The notes beneath the pieces are model-generated. The model saw nothing but the letters and a program-made list of their open reading frames with translations. It was not told where the DNA came from and did not search any database. Shown here in pieces: positions 51,792-59,988 of a stretch of 64,000 nucleotides of DNA. The stretch's first letter is position 1. The number at the start of each line of letters is the position of its first letter. Both the position numbers and the translations under genes were made by a program. Source of the DNA: Achromobacter spanius (GTDB lineage: Bacteria > Pseudomonadota > Gammaproteobacteria > Burkholderiales > Burkholderiaceae_B); the NCBI RefSeq assembly GCF_029637605.1, contig NZ_CP121261.1, positions 3,038,001 to 3,102,000 of the forward strand, given 5' to 3'.

Positions 51792-52343
51792 ATGAACCCT
51801 ACCGACCTTGGCCTGTTGATCGACGACGACGAACTGTATGTGCGCACCTTGCAGCGCAGCCTGTCGCGTCGCGGCCTGGAAACCCGAACCGCCACGGGCA
51901 TTGCCGAAGCGCTGCGCGTGGCCGAGGAGATTCGTCCGGCTTTCGCCCTGGTGGACCTGCGCCTGGGCGAAGACTCCGGCCTGACGCTGATCCGCCCCTT
52001 GCGCGCCCTGCGCCCTGACATGCGGATCCTGCTGGTCACCGGCTACGCCAGCGTGGCCACCGCCGTCGAGGCCATCAAGCGCGGCGCGGACGACTACCTG
52101 CCCAAGCCCGCCACCGCGCCGATGATCCTGCGCACGCTGGGTCTGGTGAAGCCAGAATCCGTTACCATCGAAACGACCATGACACCCTTGCACCGCCTAG
52201 AATGGGAACACATTCATCAGGCCCTGCACGAAACCGGCGGTAATGTTTCGGCGGCGGCGCGCCTCCTGGGCATGCATCGGCGGTCGTTACAGCGCAAGCT
52301 GGCCAAGAAACCGGGGCCGGAACGCGAAGTACTCGTCGACTGA
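51792..52343 (+). CDS. regA: Response regulator RegA/PrrA/ActR family
   Basis: 183 residues from ATG 51792; GTG 51789 is an alternative. The receiver domain has the phospho-acceptor D55 in LVDLRLGEDSG and acidic DDDE near residue 11. A short linker leads to a Fis-type helix-turn-helix (GGNVSAAARLLGMHRRSLQR) almost invariant in RegA proteins. It controls respiratory and redox genes. Two perfect RegA-type sites lie between it and cyoA. Confidence 0.95.
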   Translation: MNPTDLGLLIDDDELYVRTLQRSLSRRGLETRTATGIAEALRVAEEIRPAFALVDLRLGEDSGLTLIRPLRALRPDMRILLVTGYASVATAVEAIKRGADDYLPKPATAPMILRTLGLVKPESVTIETTMTPLHRLEWEHIHQALHETGGNVSAAARLLGMHRRSLQRKLAKKPGPEREVLVD

Positions 52344-52351
52344 TTGGTGCG

Positions 52352-52359
52352 GGTGCGAC
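52352..52359 (+). promoter_or_regulatory. RegA half-site
   Basis: GGTGCGAC repeats the left arm of the palindrome at 52386-52406, 34 bp upstream of it and 9 bp after the regA stop. It may be an accessory site. Confidence 0.35.
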
Positions 52360-52385
52360 ACTTCTTTACAACACCCCATTGTGCA

Positions 52386-52406
52386 GGTGCGACATAACGT
52401 CGCACC
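52386..52406. promoter_or_regulatory. RegA-type binding palindrome 1
   Basis: GGTGCGAC and GTCGCACC are perfect inverted arms around ATAAC. The core GCGAC-N5-GTCGC matches the RegA/PrrA consensus GCGNC-Nx-GNCGC. It lies 43 bp after the regA stop and about 200 bp before the cyoA start. Confidence 0.65.
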
Positions 52407-52485
52407 CCCTGCACCTCTCCTGGGGCAACTACTCCCCTAGGAAAACCCTGAATCTGCCCCACTGGGGGCTGATTCCTCCCAGGCA

Positions 52486-52504
52486 ATGCGACCATTCGTC
52501 GCAT
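52486..52504. promoter_or_regulatory. RegA-type binding palindrome 2
   Basis: ATGCGAC and GTCGCAT are perfect inverted arms around CATTC, with the same GCGAC-N5-GTCGC core as palindrome 1. Its centre is 99 bp downstream of that of palindrome 1 and it directly abuts the FNR-like box. Confidence 0.65.
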
Positions 52505-52506
52505 GC

Positions 52507-52520
52507 TTGACGGATATCAA
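52507..52520. promoter_or_regulatory. FNR/ANR-type box before cyoA
   Basis: TTGACGGATATCAA fits TTGAT-N4-ATCAA with one mismatch. It lies 82 bp upstream of the cyoA GTG. Repression of cyo by FNR at low oxygen is known in E. coli, so the same control is plausible. Confidence 0.6.
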
Positions 52521-52602
52521 GCCGATAGGATGGACGTTGCTGCTTGGCAGCATTTCGCCCTGCTGCTCCGCAGCATTTCCAACCCTCCATCCAAGGCTGT
52601 AC

Positions 52603-53511
52603 GTGAAACACCCCCTCCTTGCGACCCTAACGCGCATTTTTGGCGTCGGCGCGGTCATGCTGCTTGGCGGCTGCAACATGGAAATTCTCTCGCCCAAGGG
52701 AGATATTGGCGCCCAGGAAAAGACTTTGCTGTTCACGGCGACGGGGCTGATGCTCATCGTTGTGATTCCAGTACTGATCATGATCGTGGCGTTTGCGTGG
52801 AAATATCGCGCATCCAATACCAAAGCTGACTACCAGCCCAAGTGGGCCCACTCCACGGCGATTGAAGTCGTGGTCTGGACCGTTCCTTGTATCATCGTGG
52901 CGATTCTGGCCGTGATCACCTGGCGCTCCACGCACGCGCTGGATCCCTACAAGCCGCTTGTTTCCGAACACAAGCCCGTCACCATCGAGGTGGTGTCGCT
53001 GGATTGGAAGTGGCTGTTCATCTACCCCGAATACGACATCGCCACGGTCAACGAGATCGCGTTCCCCGTGGACGTTCCGGTCAACTTCCGGATCACGTCG
53101 GCCTCGGTCATGAATTCGTTCTTCATTCCGCAACTGGGTAGCCAAATCTACTCGATGGCCGGCATGGAAACGAAGTTGCACCTGAATGCGCGCGAAGCCG
53201 GCACCTACGCCGGCATCTCGGCCAACTACAGCGGCGCCGGTTTCTCCGGCATGCGCTTCAAGGCCATCGCGATGCCGCAAGAAGGGTTCGACAACTGGGT
53301 CAAGGAAGCCAAGGCTTCGCCCACCTCGCTGACCCCCGAGGTCTACGCGGAACTGACCAAGCGCAGCGAGCACAACCCGGTCGTCAAGTACGCCTCGGTG
53401 CCGCCCGCCATGTTTGATTTCGTCCTGGGCAGCACCATGTCCAAGATGGCCGGCGTGGACTCCGCCACGTGCACCTCCACGTCGAACAATCTGATCGCAG
53501 GAATTAACTAA
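52603..53511 (+). CDS. cyoA: Cytochrome bo3 ubiquinol oxidase subunit II
   Basis: 302 residues from GTG 52603 (AAGG six bases upstream); the frame from 52486 runs over the control sites. It has lipobox MLLGGC, two membrane helices (about 45-67 and 85-107) and a periplasmic cupredoxin domain ([20 protein letters not shown]). The CuA ligands are absent: [12 protein letters not shown] stands where cytochrome c oxidases carry the Cys pair. It is therefore a quinol oxidase subunit. It is first of cyoABCD, with 2 bp to cyoB. Confidence 0.95.
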   Translation: MKHPLLATLTRIFGVGAVMLLGGCNMEILSPKGDIGAQEKTLLFTATGLMLIVVIPVLIMIVAFAWKYRASNTKADYQPKWAHSTAIEVVVWTVPCIIVAILAVITWRSTHALDPYKPLVSEHKPVTIEVVSLDWKWLFIYPEYDIATVNEIAFPVDVPVNFRITSASVMNSFFIPQLGSQIYSMAGMETKLHLNAREAGTYAGISANYSGAGFSGMRFKAIAMPQEGFDNWVKEAKASPTSLTPEVYAELTKRSEHNPVVKYASVPPAMFDFVLGSTMSKMAGVDSATCTSTSNNLIAGIN

Positions 53512-53513
53512 CC

Positions 53514-55490
53514 ATGCTCGGGAAACTAACCCTCGAGGCCATTCCGTACCATGAACCTATCGTCATGGTTACGCTGGCCGCCGTGTGCCTGGGAGGCCTG
53601 GCGGTCTTCGGCGCCATCACGTACTTCGGCAAGTGGAAGTACCTTTGGACGGAATGGCTGACCTCCGTCGACCACAAGCGCATCGGCGTGATGTACATCA
53701 TCGTCGCGCTGATCATGCTGCTGCGCGGCTTTGCCGACGCCATCATGATGCGTACCCAGTTGGCGGTGGCTTCCGCCGACTCCGCCGGCTTCCTGCCACC
53801 GCACCACTACGACCAGATCTTCACCGCCCACGGCGTCATCATGATTTTCTTCATGGCGATGCCCTTCATTACCGGGCTGATGAACATCGTGGTGCCGCTG
53901 CAGATCGGCGCCCGCGACGTGGCCTACCCGTTCCTGAACTCGCTGAGCTTCTGGCTGTTCGGCGCCGGCGTTGCGTTGATGATGATCTCGCTGTTCGTGG
54001 GCGAATTCGCCGCGACCGGCTGGCTGGCGTATCCGCCGTTGTCAGGGCTGGATTACAGCCCAAGCGTCGGGGTGGACTACTACATCTGGGCACTCCAGAT
54101 ATCCGGGTTGGGCACCACGCTTAGCGGCATCAACTTCATCGTGACCATCCTGCGCATGCGCGCACCGGGCATGAGCCTGATGAAGATGCCGATTTTCACG
54201 TGGACCTCGCTGGTCACCAACGTGCTGATCGTCGCCGCCTTCCCCGTCCTGGCCGCAACGCTTGCGCTGTTGACCATGGACCGCTACCTGGGCACGCACT
54301 TCTTCACGAACGACATGGGCGGCAACGTCATGATGTACGTGAACCTGATCTGGATCTGGGGTCACCCCGAGGTCTACATCCTGGTGCTGCCGGCGTTTGG
54401 CGTGTATTCGGAAGTGGTTGCCACCTTTGCCCGCAAGACGCTGTTCGGCTACAAGTCCATGGTCTACGCCACGGCCGCCATCGGCGTGCTGTCGTTCCTG
54501 GTCTGGCTGCACCACTTCTTCACGATGGGCGCGGGGGCCAACGTCAATGCCTTCTTCGGCATTGCAACAATGATTATCTCGATCCCGACGGGCGCGAAGA
54601 TTTTCAACTGGCTGTTCACCATCTACCGCGGCCGCCTGCGCATCACGACGCCGGTGCTGTGGACGCTGGGCTTCATGATCGTCTTCGTCATCGGCGGCAT
54701 GACCGGCGTGATGCTGGCCATCCCCGGCGTGTCTTTCGTGCTGCACAACAGCTTGTTCCTGATCGCCCACTTCCACAACACCATCATCGGTGGCGTGGTG
54801 TTCGGTTGTATCGCGGGCATGACGTACTGGTTCCCGAAGGCATTCGGCTTCACGCTGAATGAGCGCCTGGGCCGCTACTCGTTCTACTGCTGGTTCGTGG
54901 GCTTCTTCATGGCCTTCATGCCCCTGTACATCCTGGGCTTCAAGGGCATGACGCGTCGCCTGAACCACTACGACAACCCCGAATGGCAGCCGTACCTGCT
55001 GGTCGCGCTGGCTGGCGCCGCGCTGATCATGCTGGGCATCTGGTTCCTGCTGCAGCAAGTGTTCGTGTCGGTTCGCCAGCGCAAGCAAAACCAGGACGTC
55101 ACCGGCGATCCCTGGGATGGCCGCACCCTGGAATGGTCGATTTCGTCGCCCGCTCCTTTCTACAACTTTGCCCACGTTCCTCACGTTGATGAGCTGGACC
55201 AGTTCTGGGAAGACAAGCAGAACGGCAAGGCCTACAAGCGCCCGGCCAAGTACGAAGACATCCACATGCCGCGTAACACCGGCGCCGGTGTGTACATCGG
55301 CCTGTTCGGCCTGGTCATGTGCTTTGCGCTGATCTGGCACATCTGGTGGCTCGCCGGTGCCGGCTTCATCGGCATGGTCGGTTCGTTCATCGCCCGCGCC
55401 TACGACCGCGACGTCGATTACTGGGTCCCGGCCGCGGAAGTCGAACGCATCGAAAACGCTCACTTTGACAAAATGCAGAAGGCCGCCTGA
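53514..55490 (+). CDS. cyoB: Cytochrome bo3 ubiquinol oxidase subunit I
   Basis: A 658-residue heme-copper oxidase core with about 15 helices. Visible ligands and channel motifs are [13 protein letters not shown] (low-spin heme His), [17 protein letters not shown] with the His-Tyr cross-link pair, LHHFFTMG (CuB histidines) and [13 protein letters not shown] (heme ligands). It reduces oxygen with electrons from ubiquinol and pumps protons. Full family length. Confidence 0.98.
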   Translation: MLGKLTLEAIPYHEPIVMVTLAAVCLGGLAVFGAITYFGKWKYLWTEWLTSVDHKRIGVMYIIVALIMLLRGFADAIMMRTQLAVASADSAGFLPPHHYDQIFTAHGVIMIFFMAMPFITGLMNIVVPLQIGARDVAYPFLNSLSFWLFGAGVALMMISLFVGEFAATGWLAYPPLSGLDYSPSVGVDYYIWALQISGLGTTLSGINFIVTILRMRAPGMSLMKMPIFTWTSLVTNVLIVAAFPVLAATLALLTMDRYLGTHFFTNDMGGNVMMYVNLIWIWGHPEVYILVLPAFGVYSEVVATFARKTLFGYKSMVYATAAIGVLSFLVWLHHFFTMGAGANVNAFFGIATMIISIPTGAKIFNWLFTIYRGRLRITTPVLWTLGFMIVFVIGGMTGVMLAIPGVSFVLHNSLFLIAHFHNTIIGGVVFGCIAGMTYWFPKAFGFTLNERLGRYSFYCWFVGFFMAFMPLYILGFKGMTRRLNHYDNPEWQPYLLVALAGAALIMLGIWFLLQQVFVSVRQRKQNQDVTGDPWDGRTLEWSISSPAPFYNFAHVPHVDELDQFWEDKQNGKAYKRPAKYEDIHMPRNTGAGVYIGLFGLVMCFALIWHIWWLAGAGFIGMVGSFIARAYDRDVDYWVPAAEVERIENAHFDKMQKAA

Positions 55491-55493
55491 GCC

Positions 55494-56108
55494 ATGATTC
55501 AAGCCGTAGCCACTCACCCCCACGCGGGTCACGACGATCACGCGCATCACGACGATGGATCCAAGACCGTTTTCGGTTTCTGGGTCTATCTGATGAGCGA
55601 CTTGCTGATCTTTTCGGTGCTGTTCGCCACGTTCGCGGTGTTGTCCAACGCCACCGCGGGCGGCCCCACGGGCAAGGAACTGTTCGACCTGAAGTTCGTG
55701 CTGGTCGAAACGCTGTTGCTGTTGTTCTCCAGCTTCACCTTCGGCATGGCCAACCTGAACGTGCACGCCAACAACAAGTCCCGCGCGATGGGCTGGTTGA
55801 TGGTCACGTTCCTGTTCGGCGCGGGCTTTATCGCGATGGAAGTCTGGGAATTCCATCACCTGATCACTGAAGGCGCCGGCCCGGGCCGCAGTGCTTACCT
55901 GTCGGCGTTCTTCACGCTGATCGGCACGCACGGCCTGCACGTCACCTTCGGCCTGATCTGGATCATCGTCATGCTCGACATGATCCGCCGCCATGGCCTG
56001 GACTCGATCAACAAGCGTCGCCTGGCGTGCCTGAGCCTGTTCTGGCACTTCCTGGACATCGTCTGGATCTGCGTCTTCACCTTCGTCTATCTCATGGGAG
56101 CCATCTGA
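55494..56108 (+). CDS. cyoC: Cytochrome bo3 ubiquinol oxidase subunit III
   Basis: A 204-residue inner-membrane subunit with five helices. A His/Asp-rich N-terminus ([15 protein letters not shown]) precedes [20 protein letters not shown], and [17 protein letters not shown] and [20 protein letters not shown] mark the family. It overlaps cyoD by one base (TGATG). Confidence 0.97.
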   Translation: MIQAVATHPHAGHDDHAHHDDGSKTVFGFWVYLMSDLLIFSVLFATFAVLSNATAGGPTGKELFDLKFVLVETLLLLFSSFTFGMANLNVHANNKSRAMGWLMVTFLFGAGFIAMEVWEFHHLITEGAGPGRSAYLSAFFTLIGTHGLHVTFGLIWIIVMLDMIRRHGLDSINKRRLACLSLFWHFLDIVWICVFTFVYLMGAI

Positions 56109-56458
56109 TGTCGCACTCCGCTGCGGCCGCACACGGCCACGACGATCACGCCGCCGACCACGGCAGCCTGAAGTCCTACATCATCGGTTTCGTGCTCTCG
56201 CTGCTGCTCACCTTCGGCTCTTTCGGCCTGGTGATGCACGGCGCGCTGTCGCACACCATCACCATCGTCGGCGTCATTGCCCTGTGCGTGCTCCAGTTGC
56301 TGGTGCAACTGGTGTACTTCCTGCACATGGGCGCGTCGAAGTCGGCGCGCGACAACCTCGCCGCATTCGTCTTCACCGTGATGATCATCGCCATCATCGT
56401 GGGCGGTTCGGCATGGGTGCTGTACAACATGAACGTCAACATGGGCCACGCCATGTAA
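56108..56458 (+). CDS. cyoD: Cytochrome bo3 ubiquinol oxidase subunit IV
   Basis: 116 residues from ATG 56108, which overlaps the cyoC stop. Three helices follow a His-rich N-terminus; SLKSYIIGFVLSLLLTFGSF and LQLLVQLVYFLHMGAS identify CyoD. No cyoE (heme O synthase) follows; it must be elsewhere. A strong terminator lies 40 bp downstream. Confidence 0.96.
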   Translation: MSHSAAAAHGHDDHAADHGSLKSYIIGFVLSLLLTFGSFGLVMHGALSHTITIVGVIALCVLQLLVQLVYFLHMGASKSARDNLAAFVFTVMIIAIIVGGSAWVLYNMNVNMGHAM

Positions 56459-56497
56459 TGACGGCTTGCCGCCGACACTGCTAGTCAGCGTCAACGC

Positions 56498-56533
56498 AAA
56501 AAAACAGGCGCCTTCGGGCGCCTGTTTTGTTTT
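56498..56533. terminator. Strong intrinsic terminator after cyoD, probably bidirectional
   Basis: AACAGGCGCC (56503-56512) pairs with GGCGCCTGTT (56517-56526) around a TTCG loop. TTGTTTT follows on the plus strand, and an A-run on the left gives seven T on the minus strand. It would end both cyoABCD and the convergent ankyrin gene. Confidence 0.92.
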
Positions 56534-56559
56534 GGAGCGCATGCACCGTGCGCGGCCGC

Positions 56560-59076
56560 CTAGCCTGGCGCCTTCACCGTCAGCGTCACGTTGGCGCGCA
56601 TGGCCAGATCGCGGGCGGATACGCCCACAAAGGGCTGCACGCGCGACGTCTGGTCCAGATCGCAACTGGCCGCGCCCTGCGCGCCGTCCAGCACCTGCCG
56701 GATCGCCCGCGCGCCTGTCGGGCTGATGGGGCCGGTGTTGCTCAGTTGCCAGGCCAGCACATCCGCCACCGCCATGCCGCAACGCCATGGCGTGCGATAC
56801 AGCCCGGCATCGTGCGCCAGCAACATTTGCGCCTTGGCGTCGTTGCCCAGGCGCAGCATGATCACCAGGGGCAAGGCGTCGGCATTCACGACGCCATCCA
56901 GGCGCACACCGGAATCGGTTCGGTCCGACGCATCGGCGCCCTGTTCCAGCCATTGCTGATAAAGGTCGTCGGGCAGCCACGGCAGGCTGAGCGGCGCAAT
57001 GCGGTTGTTGCCCAGGCCAGTGGCGTCTTGCGTCCAGGTCAGCGGCACGCCGGCCGCCAGCAAGCGGCTGGCGGTGGCGCGCAGCTTGGCGCGCTGGCCG
57101 TCCCATGCCGGGCTGTTCTGCTTGATGGCCGCGCGAATTTCCAACTGATTCCACACGCTCAACAAGCTGGACAGGGATTCCGGTGTCAAGGCCTGGCGCG
57201 GCGGCTTGGCGGCTTGTGCCAATTGGTCCACCAGCGTCGGCTGCAGGGTGCGCGCGGCAAGCGTCAGCGCTTCGTTCAAGCCATTGCGTTGCGGCGTCTT
57301 GCTGGCGCTGTAGCCGCCCACCGCCGCGTCCGCGCCCTGAGCCAGGGCGAAGGTCACGCGCTCGGGAATGGGATACACCACCGTGGGCGTGAACTCGCCG
57401 CTGATGGCGCCGCGCAACGCTTCCAGCAAGGGCGTTTCCCACATGCCCTGGTTGCCATAGAACATGCGCACATAGGCGGCATTGACGTCGGCGCCCTTCG
57501 CCAGCAGCGCCTGGGCAAACCAGAACGTCTTGGGGCTTTGCATCGCGGCATGCAGCGCCGACCGCCCGTTCTTTTCATGTGCGTTCGGGTTGGCGCCCTT
57601 GGCCAGCAGATAGCTGAGCGTTTCCTTGTCTTCGCTGTAGTACGAAATGCGGCGCACCAGCAGCGGCGTGCCGTTGGAATCGGCCGCATCCAGGGGCGCG
57701 CCCGCCGCGATCAAGGCGTCGGCCAGCGCATAGCGTTCGGCGGCGGGGCGGGAGTCGCGAACCTCGGGCAGTGCGCTGGCCAGCAGCACATAGCCGTTGT
57801 TGGGCCCGTCTGCGCGCGCGCCGGCGGCCAACAGCACCCGCACCGTCTCCAACTGCTTGCGGGACACGGCCACCGCCAGCGCCGACGTGCCGTTCTCGTT
57901 CACGCCGTTGGGGTCCTGCCCGGCCGCCAGCTCGGCACGCACGGCGTCCAGGTCGTCCGCCTGAATCGCCTTGAAGATGGCCAGCCGGGGCCGGCATTGT
58001 TGCGCGTTCAGCGGCGCCATTTCATTCAGCGCCGCGCCGATCCGGGCAGCAATGTTGCCAGGAATGGGTTCATTGGCCGCCAGCCTGCGCGAGCAATAGA
58101 GGCGGTAGTCCTCGCGCGCCAGGGCTTCGAAGTAATTCCGCTTGTCGCGCGTCTTCGTGCTTTGTTTCCAGCGTGCATCCGCCCGGTTCAGATAGGCCGC
58201 CGTGCGCGCCGGGTCGCGCCGCAACACATCGCTCAGAATGCGGTCGGCCTGCTCGGTATCACCCGACTCGGCCAGCCAGAAGCCGTAGTCGTTCAGCGCC
58301 GTCAGCATCTGGGGATCTTTACCGGCAGGGTCGATCTCACGGTAATCCTGTTCCATGACGAATCGGCGCAGATCGGCCAGCGCGCGATTGAACTCGGCGG
58401 TCTTGGCGCGCGGCACGGCGCGCGCGACCTGATGCAGCGTGCGGAAGGTGGCGGTCACATCCACCGGCGTGCGGTATTCAAATCGCACGTCGACGGGAAA
58501 AGCCGGCATGCGCACGGGGTAGTCGGTCAGCGCTGGCCGCAGCGTGGCCAGGGCCTGCGTCTTGCGTTCCTCGTTCCAGGGCCGGTCGGCCGTCACGACA
58601 ACCCGGCGTGCGTCGGCCTGCACGGTGGCCGCCACGCCGTCCGCATCCACCAGAAAGCCATCGGCGCGCGTGTCATCCGAGCCGGGATAGGCGTAGCCCA
58701 CCCAGTACTGCGTTTGCGCATCCCGCGGGGCCCTGACCGTGACGTTTTCTTCGCGCGTGGCCTGCCAGCTTGCGGGGTCGATCACCAGCGGCTGCGAGCG
58801 GAAATCCAGGCTGAATTCCTTGCCCGCGCCGCGCACGTACCGATACAGGTAGAGCCGGTTCTCCATCTGCCCGACCAGCACCGCGTCCTTGACGTTCTCG
58901 GTTCCCCAGACACGTCGCTCGGGTTCGCGCAGCGGGTAGCGCGACAAGCGCATGGATTCGATAACGGCTCCGATGTCGTAGGCCTTGGCGGGCCGAGGCG
59001 CGGCCGACACGCCCGCCAAGGCCACCAGGACGGCGCCGAACAATCGGGAAACTGCGGGACGGAAGCTGCGCGGCAT
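56560..59076 (-). CDS. Exported ankyrin-repeat protein of unknown function
   Basis: About 838 residues from ATG 59076 (a frame to 59133 is longer but puts 19 residues before the signal peptide). The signal sequence ends PRPAKA. The N-terminal half is unassigned and includes a TPR-like stretch (NDYGFWLAESGDTEQADRIL). Ankyrin units from about residue 390 to 600 include DPNGVNENGTSALAVAVSRK, ANPNAHEKNGRSALHAAMQ and a degenerate C-terminal set. Protein-protein contact in the periplasm or at the surface is likely; no function is known. It is divergent from the nifQ-like gene. Confidence 0.8.
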   Translation of the reverse strand: MPRSFRPAVSRLFGAVLVALAGVSAAPRPAKAYDIGAVIESMRLSRYPLREPERRVWGTENVKDAVLVGQMENRLYLYRYVRGAGKEFSLDFRSQPLVIDPASWQATREENVTVRAPRDAQTQYWVGYAYPGSDDTRADGFLVDADGVAATVQADARRVVVTADRPWNEERKTQALATLRPALTDYPVRMPAFPVDVRFEYRTPVDVTATFRTLHQVARAVPRAKTAEFNRALADLRRFVMEQDYREIDPAGKDPQMLTALNDYGFWLAESGDTEQADRILSDVLRRDPARTAAYLNRADARWKQSTKTRDKRNYFEALAREDYRLYCSRRLAANEPIPGNIAARIGAALNEMAPLNAQQCRPRLAIFKAIQADDLDAVRAELAAGQDPNGVNENGTSALAVAVSRKQLETVRVLLAAGARADGPNNGYVLLASALPEVRDSRPAAERYALADALIAAGAPLDAADSNGTPLLVRRISYYSEDKETLSYLLAKGANPNAHEKNGRSALHAAMQSPKTFWFAQALLAKGADVNAAYVRMFYGNQGMWETPLLEALRGAISGEFTPTVVYPIPERVTFALAQGADAAVGGYSASKTPQRNGLNEALTLAARTLQPTLVDQLAQAAKPPRQALTPESLSSLLSVWNQLEIRAAIKQNSPAWDGQRAKLRATASRLLAAGVPLTWTQDATGLGNNRIAPLSLPWLPDDLYQQWLEQGADASDRTDSGVRLDGVVNADALPLVIMLRLGNDAKAQMLLAHDAGLYRTPWRCGMAVADVLAWQLSNTGPISPTGARAIRQVLDGAQGAASCDLDQTSRVQPFVGVSARDLAMRANVTLTVKAPG

Positions 59077-59212
59077 GCGGGGGGAAGCCAGAAGAATCAG
59101 GGACGCTGATGATACCCGCCAGCGCCCGAGCATTTACCGGCGGCCGTGGTCGGTTCTTCGGGTATGTCCTGAGACGATTTTGTCCACAATATCGCGAGAA
59201 ATTCATGGCTTT

Positions 59213-59236
59213 CGTTATATATTTCGCAACATAACG
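59213..59236. promoter_or_regulatory. ModE-like molybdate-responsive palindrome
   Basis: CGTTAT (59213-59218) and ATAACG (59231-59236) are perfect inverted arms twelve bases apart, with ATATTTCG just inside. The same arms and the same 24-bp span occur in the E. coli modABCD ModE operator. It is 45 bp upstream of the nifQ-like ATG and 137 bp upstream of the divergent ankyrin gene. Confidence 0.65.
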
Positions 59237-59280
59237 AGTTCATTAACATCAGAATTACTTAGCCACTGCCGCTACCCGCC

Positions 59281-59910
59281 ATGGACGCCGTGCTGACCTC
59301 TCCTTCCGCCCATGCCGACATCTCCATGCCGGCCCAGCGGTTTGCCCGCGCGCTGTTGCACCACGCGCCGCCGGGCCACCCTGATGCGGGCTTCTTCGCC
59401 ACGGTGATCGGCACCAGCCTGGCGCACCATGACCTGGCGCGCAGCGGCCTATGCCCCGAAGAACTGGCGGAGCTGCTGGACTATCTGTTCCCAGGCGCAC
59501 TCGCTTCCCCGGATGCTAGGCTGGCCGATTTGGTCCAGCAATACACCGGCTATGCGGCGCGCGGCCGGGGCGACCCCCAGCCCGGCTTCACTCTACTGAT
59601 GCGCGTGCTGCTTGAAGCCTACCGCGCCCCCGATACCACCACCACGCCCTGGGTCACCGGTGTGCTGGTGCACGCCTGCCTGCGCCCCGACCATCTGTGG
59701 CGCGACCTCGGCCTTGCCGGCCGTGAAGACGTGACCTTTCTGTTGGCGCGCCACTATCCCGGGCTGGTGATGCGCAACGCGCGCAACCTGCGCTGGAAAC
59801 AATTCCTGGCCTACTCGGCCTGCGAACACGCGGGCTTGCCGCCGTCGGCAGCGCCCGGCTGCCCCCAGTGCGAAGACCACGACGTCTGCTACGCCAACGC
59901 GCCTGACTGA
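59281..59910 (+). CDS. NifQ-like molybdenum-handling protein
   Basis: A 209-residue protein with the NifQ layout: a helical body, MRNARNLRWKQFLAYSACEH, then the C-terminal cysteine cluster. C194-x2-C197-x5-C203 fits the end of the NifQ motif C-x4-C-x2-C-x5-C, but the expected first cysteine position (189) is Ser. C181 is the nearest other cysteine. NifQ carries an Fe-S-Mo cluster and donates Mo to nitrogenase cofactor synthesis. No nif genes are near, but a ModE-like site precedes the start, so another molybdoenzyme is a more likely client. Confidence 0.8.
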   Translation: MDAVLTSPSAHADISMPAQRFARALLHHAPPGHPDAGFFATVIGTSLAHHDLARSGLCPEELAELLDYLFPGALASPDARLADLVQQYTGYAARGRGDPQPGFTLLMRVLLEAYRAPDTTTTPWVTGVLVHACLRPDHLWRDLGLAGREDVTFLLARHYPGLVMRNARNLRWKQFLAYSACEHAGLPPSAAPGCPQCEDHDVCYANAPD

Positions 59911-59988
59911 GTAGCGTGCCGCGCCGGGAATCCGATAGCACCCTGGGCACCGATCGCATCGTTAACATCGATCGCAGCCATAGCATCG

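Noticed and set aside
54042..56132. Long minus-strand open frame opposite cyoB and cyoC
   Set aside because: It mirrors highly conserved oxidase genes and has antisense composition.
56527..59109. Long plus-strand open frame opposite the ankyrin gene
   Set aside because: No domain is visible and composition is that of antisense; the minus strand has a signal peptide and ankyrin units.
59281..59910. Evidence of a nitrogen-fixation cluster
   Set aside because: Only the NifQ-like gene is present; neighbours are an ankyrin protein and a TonB receptor.
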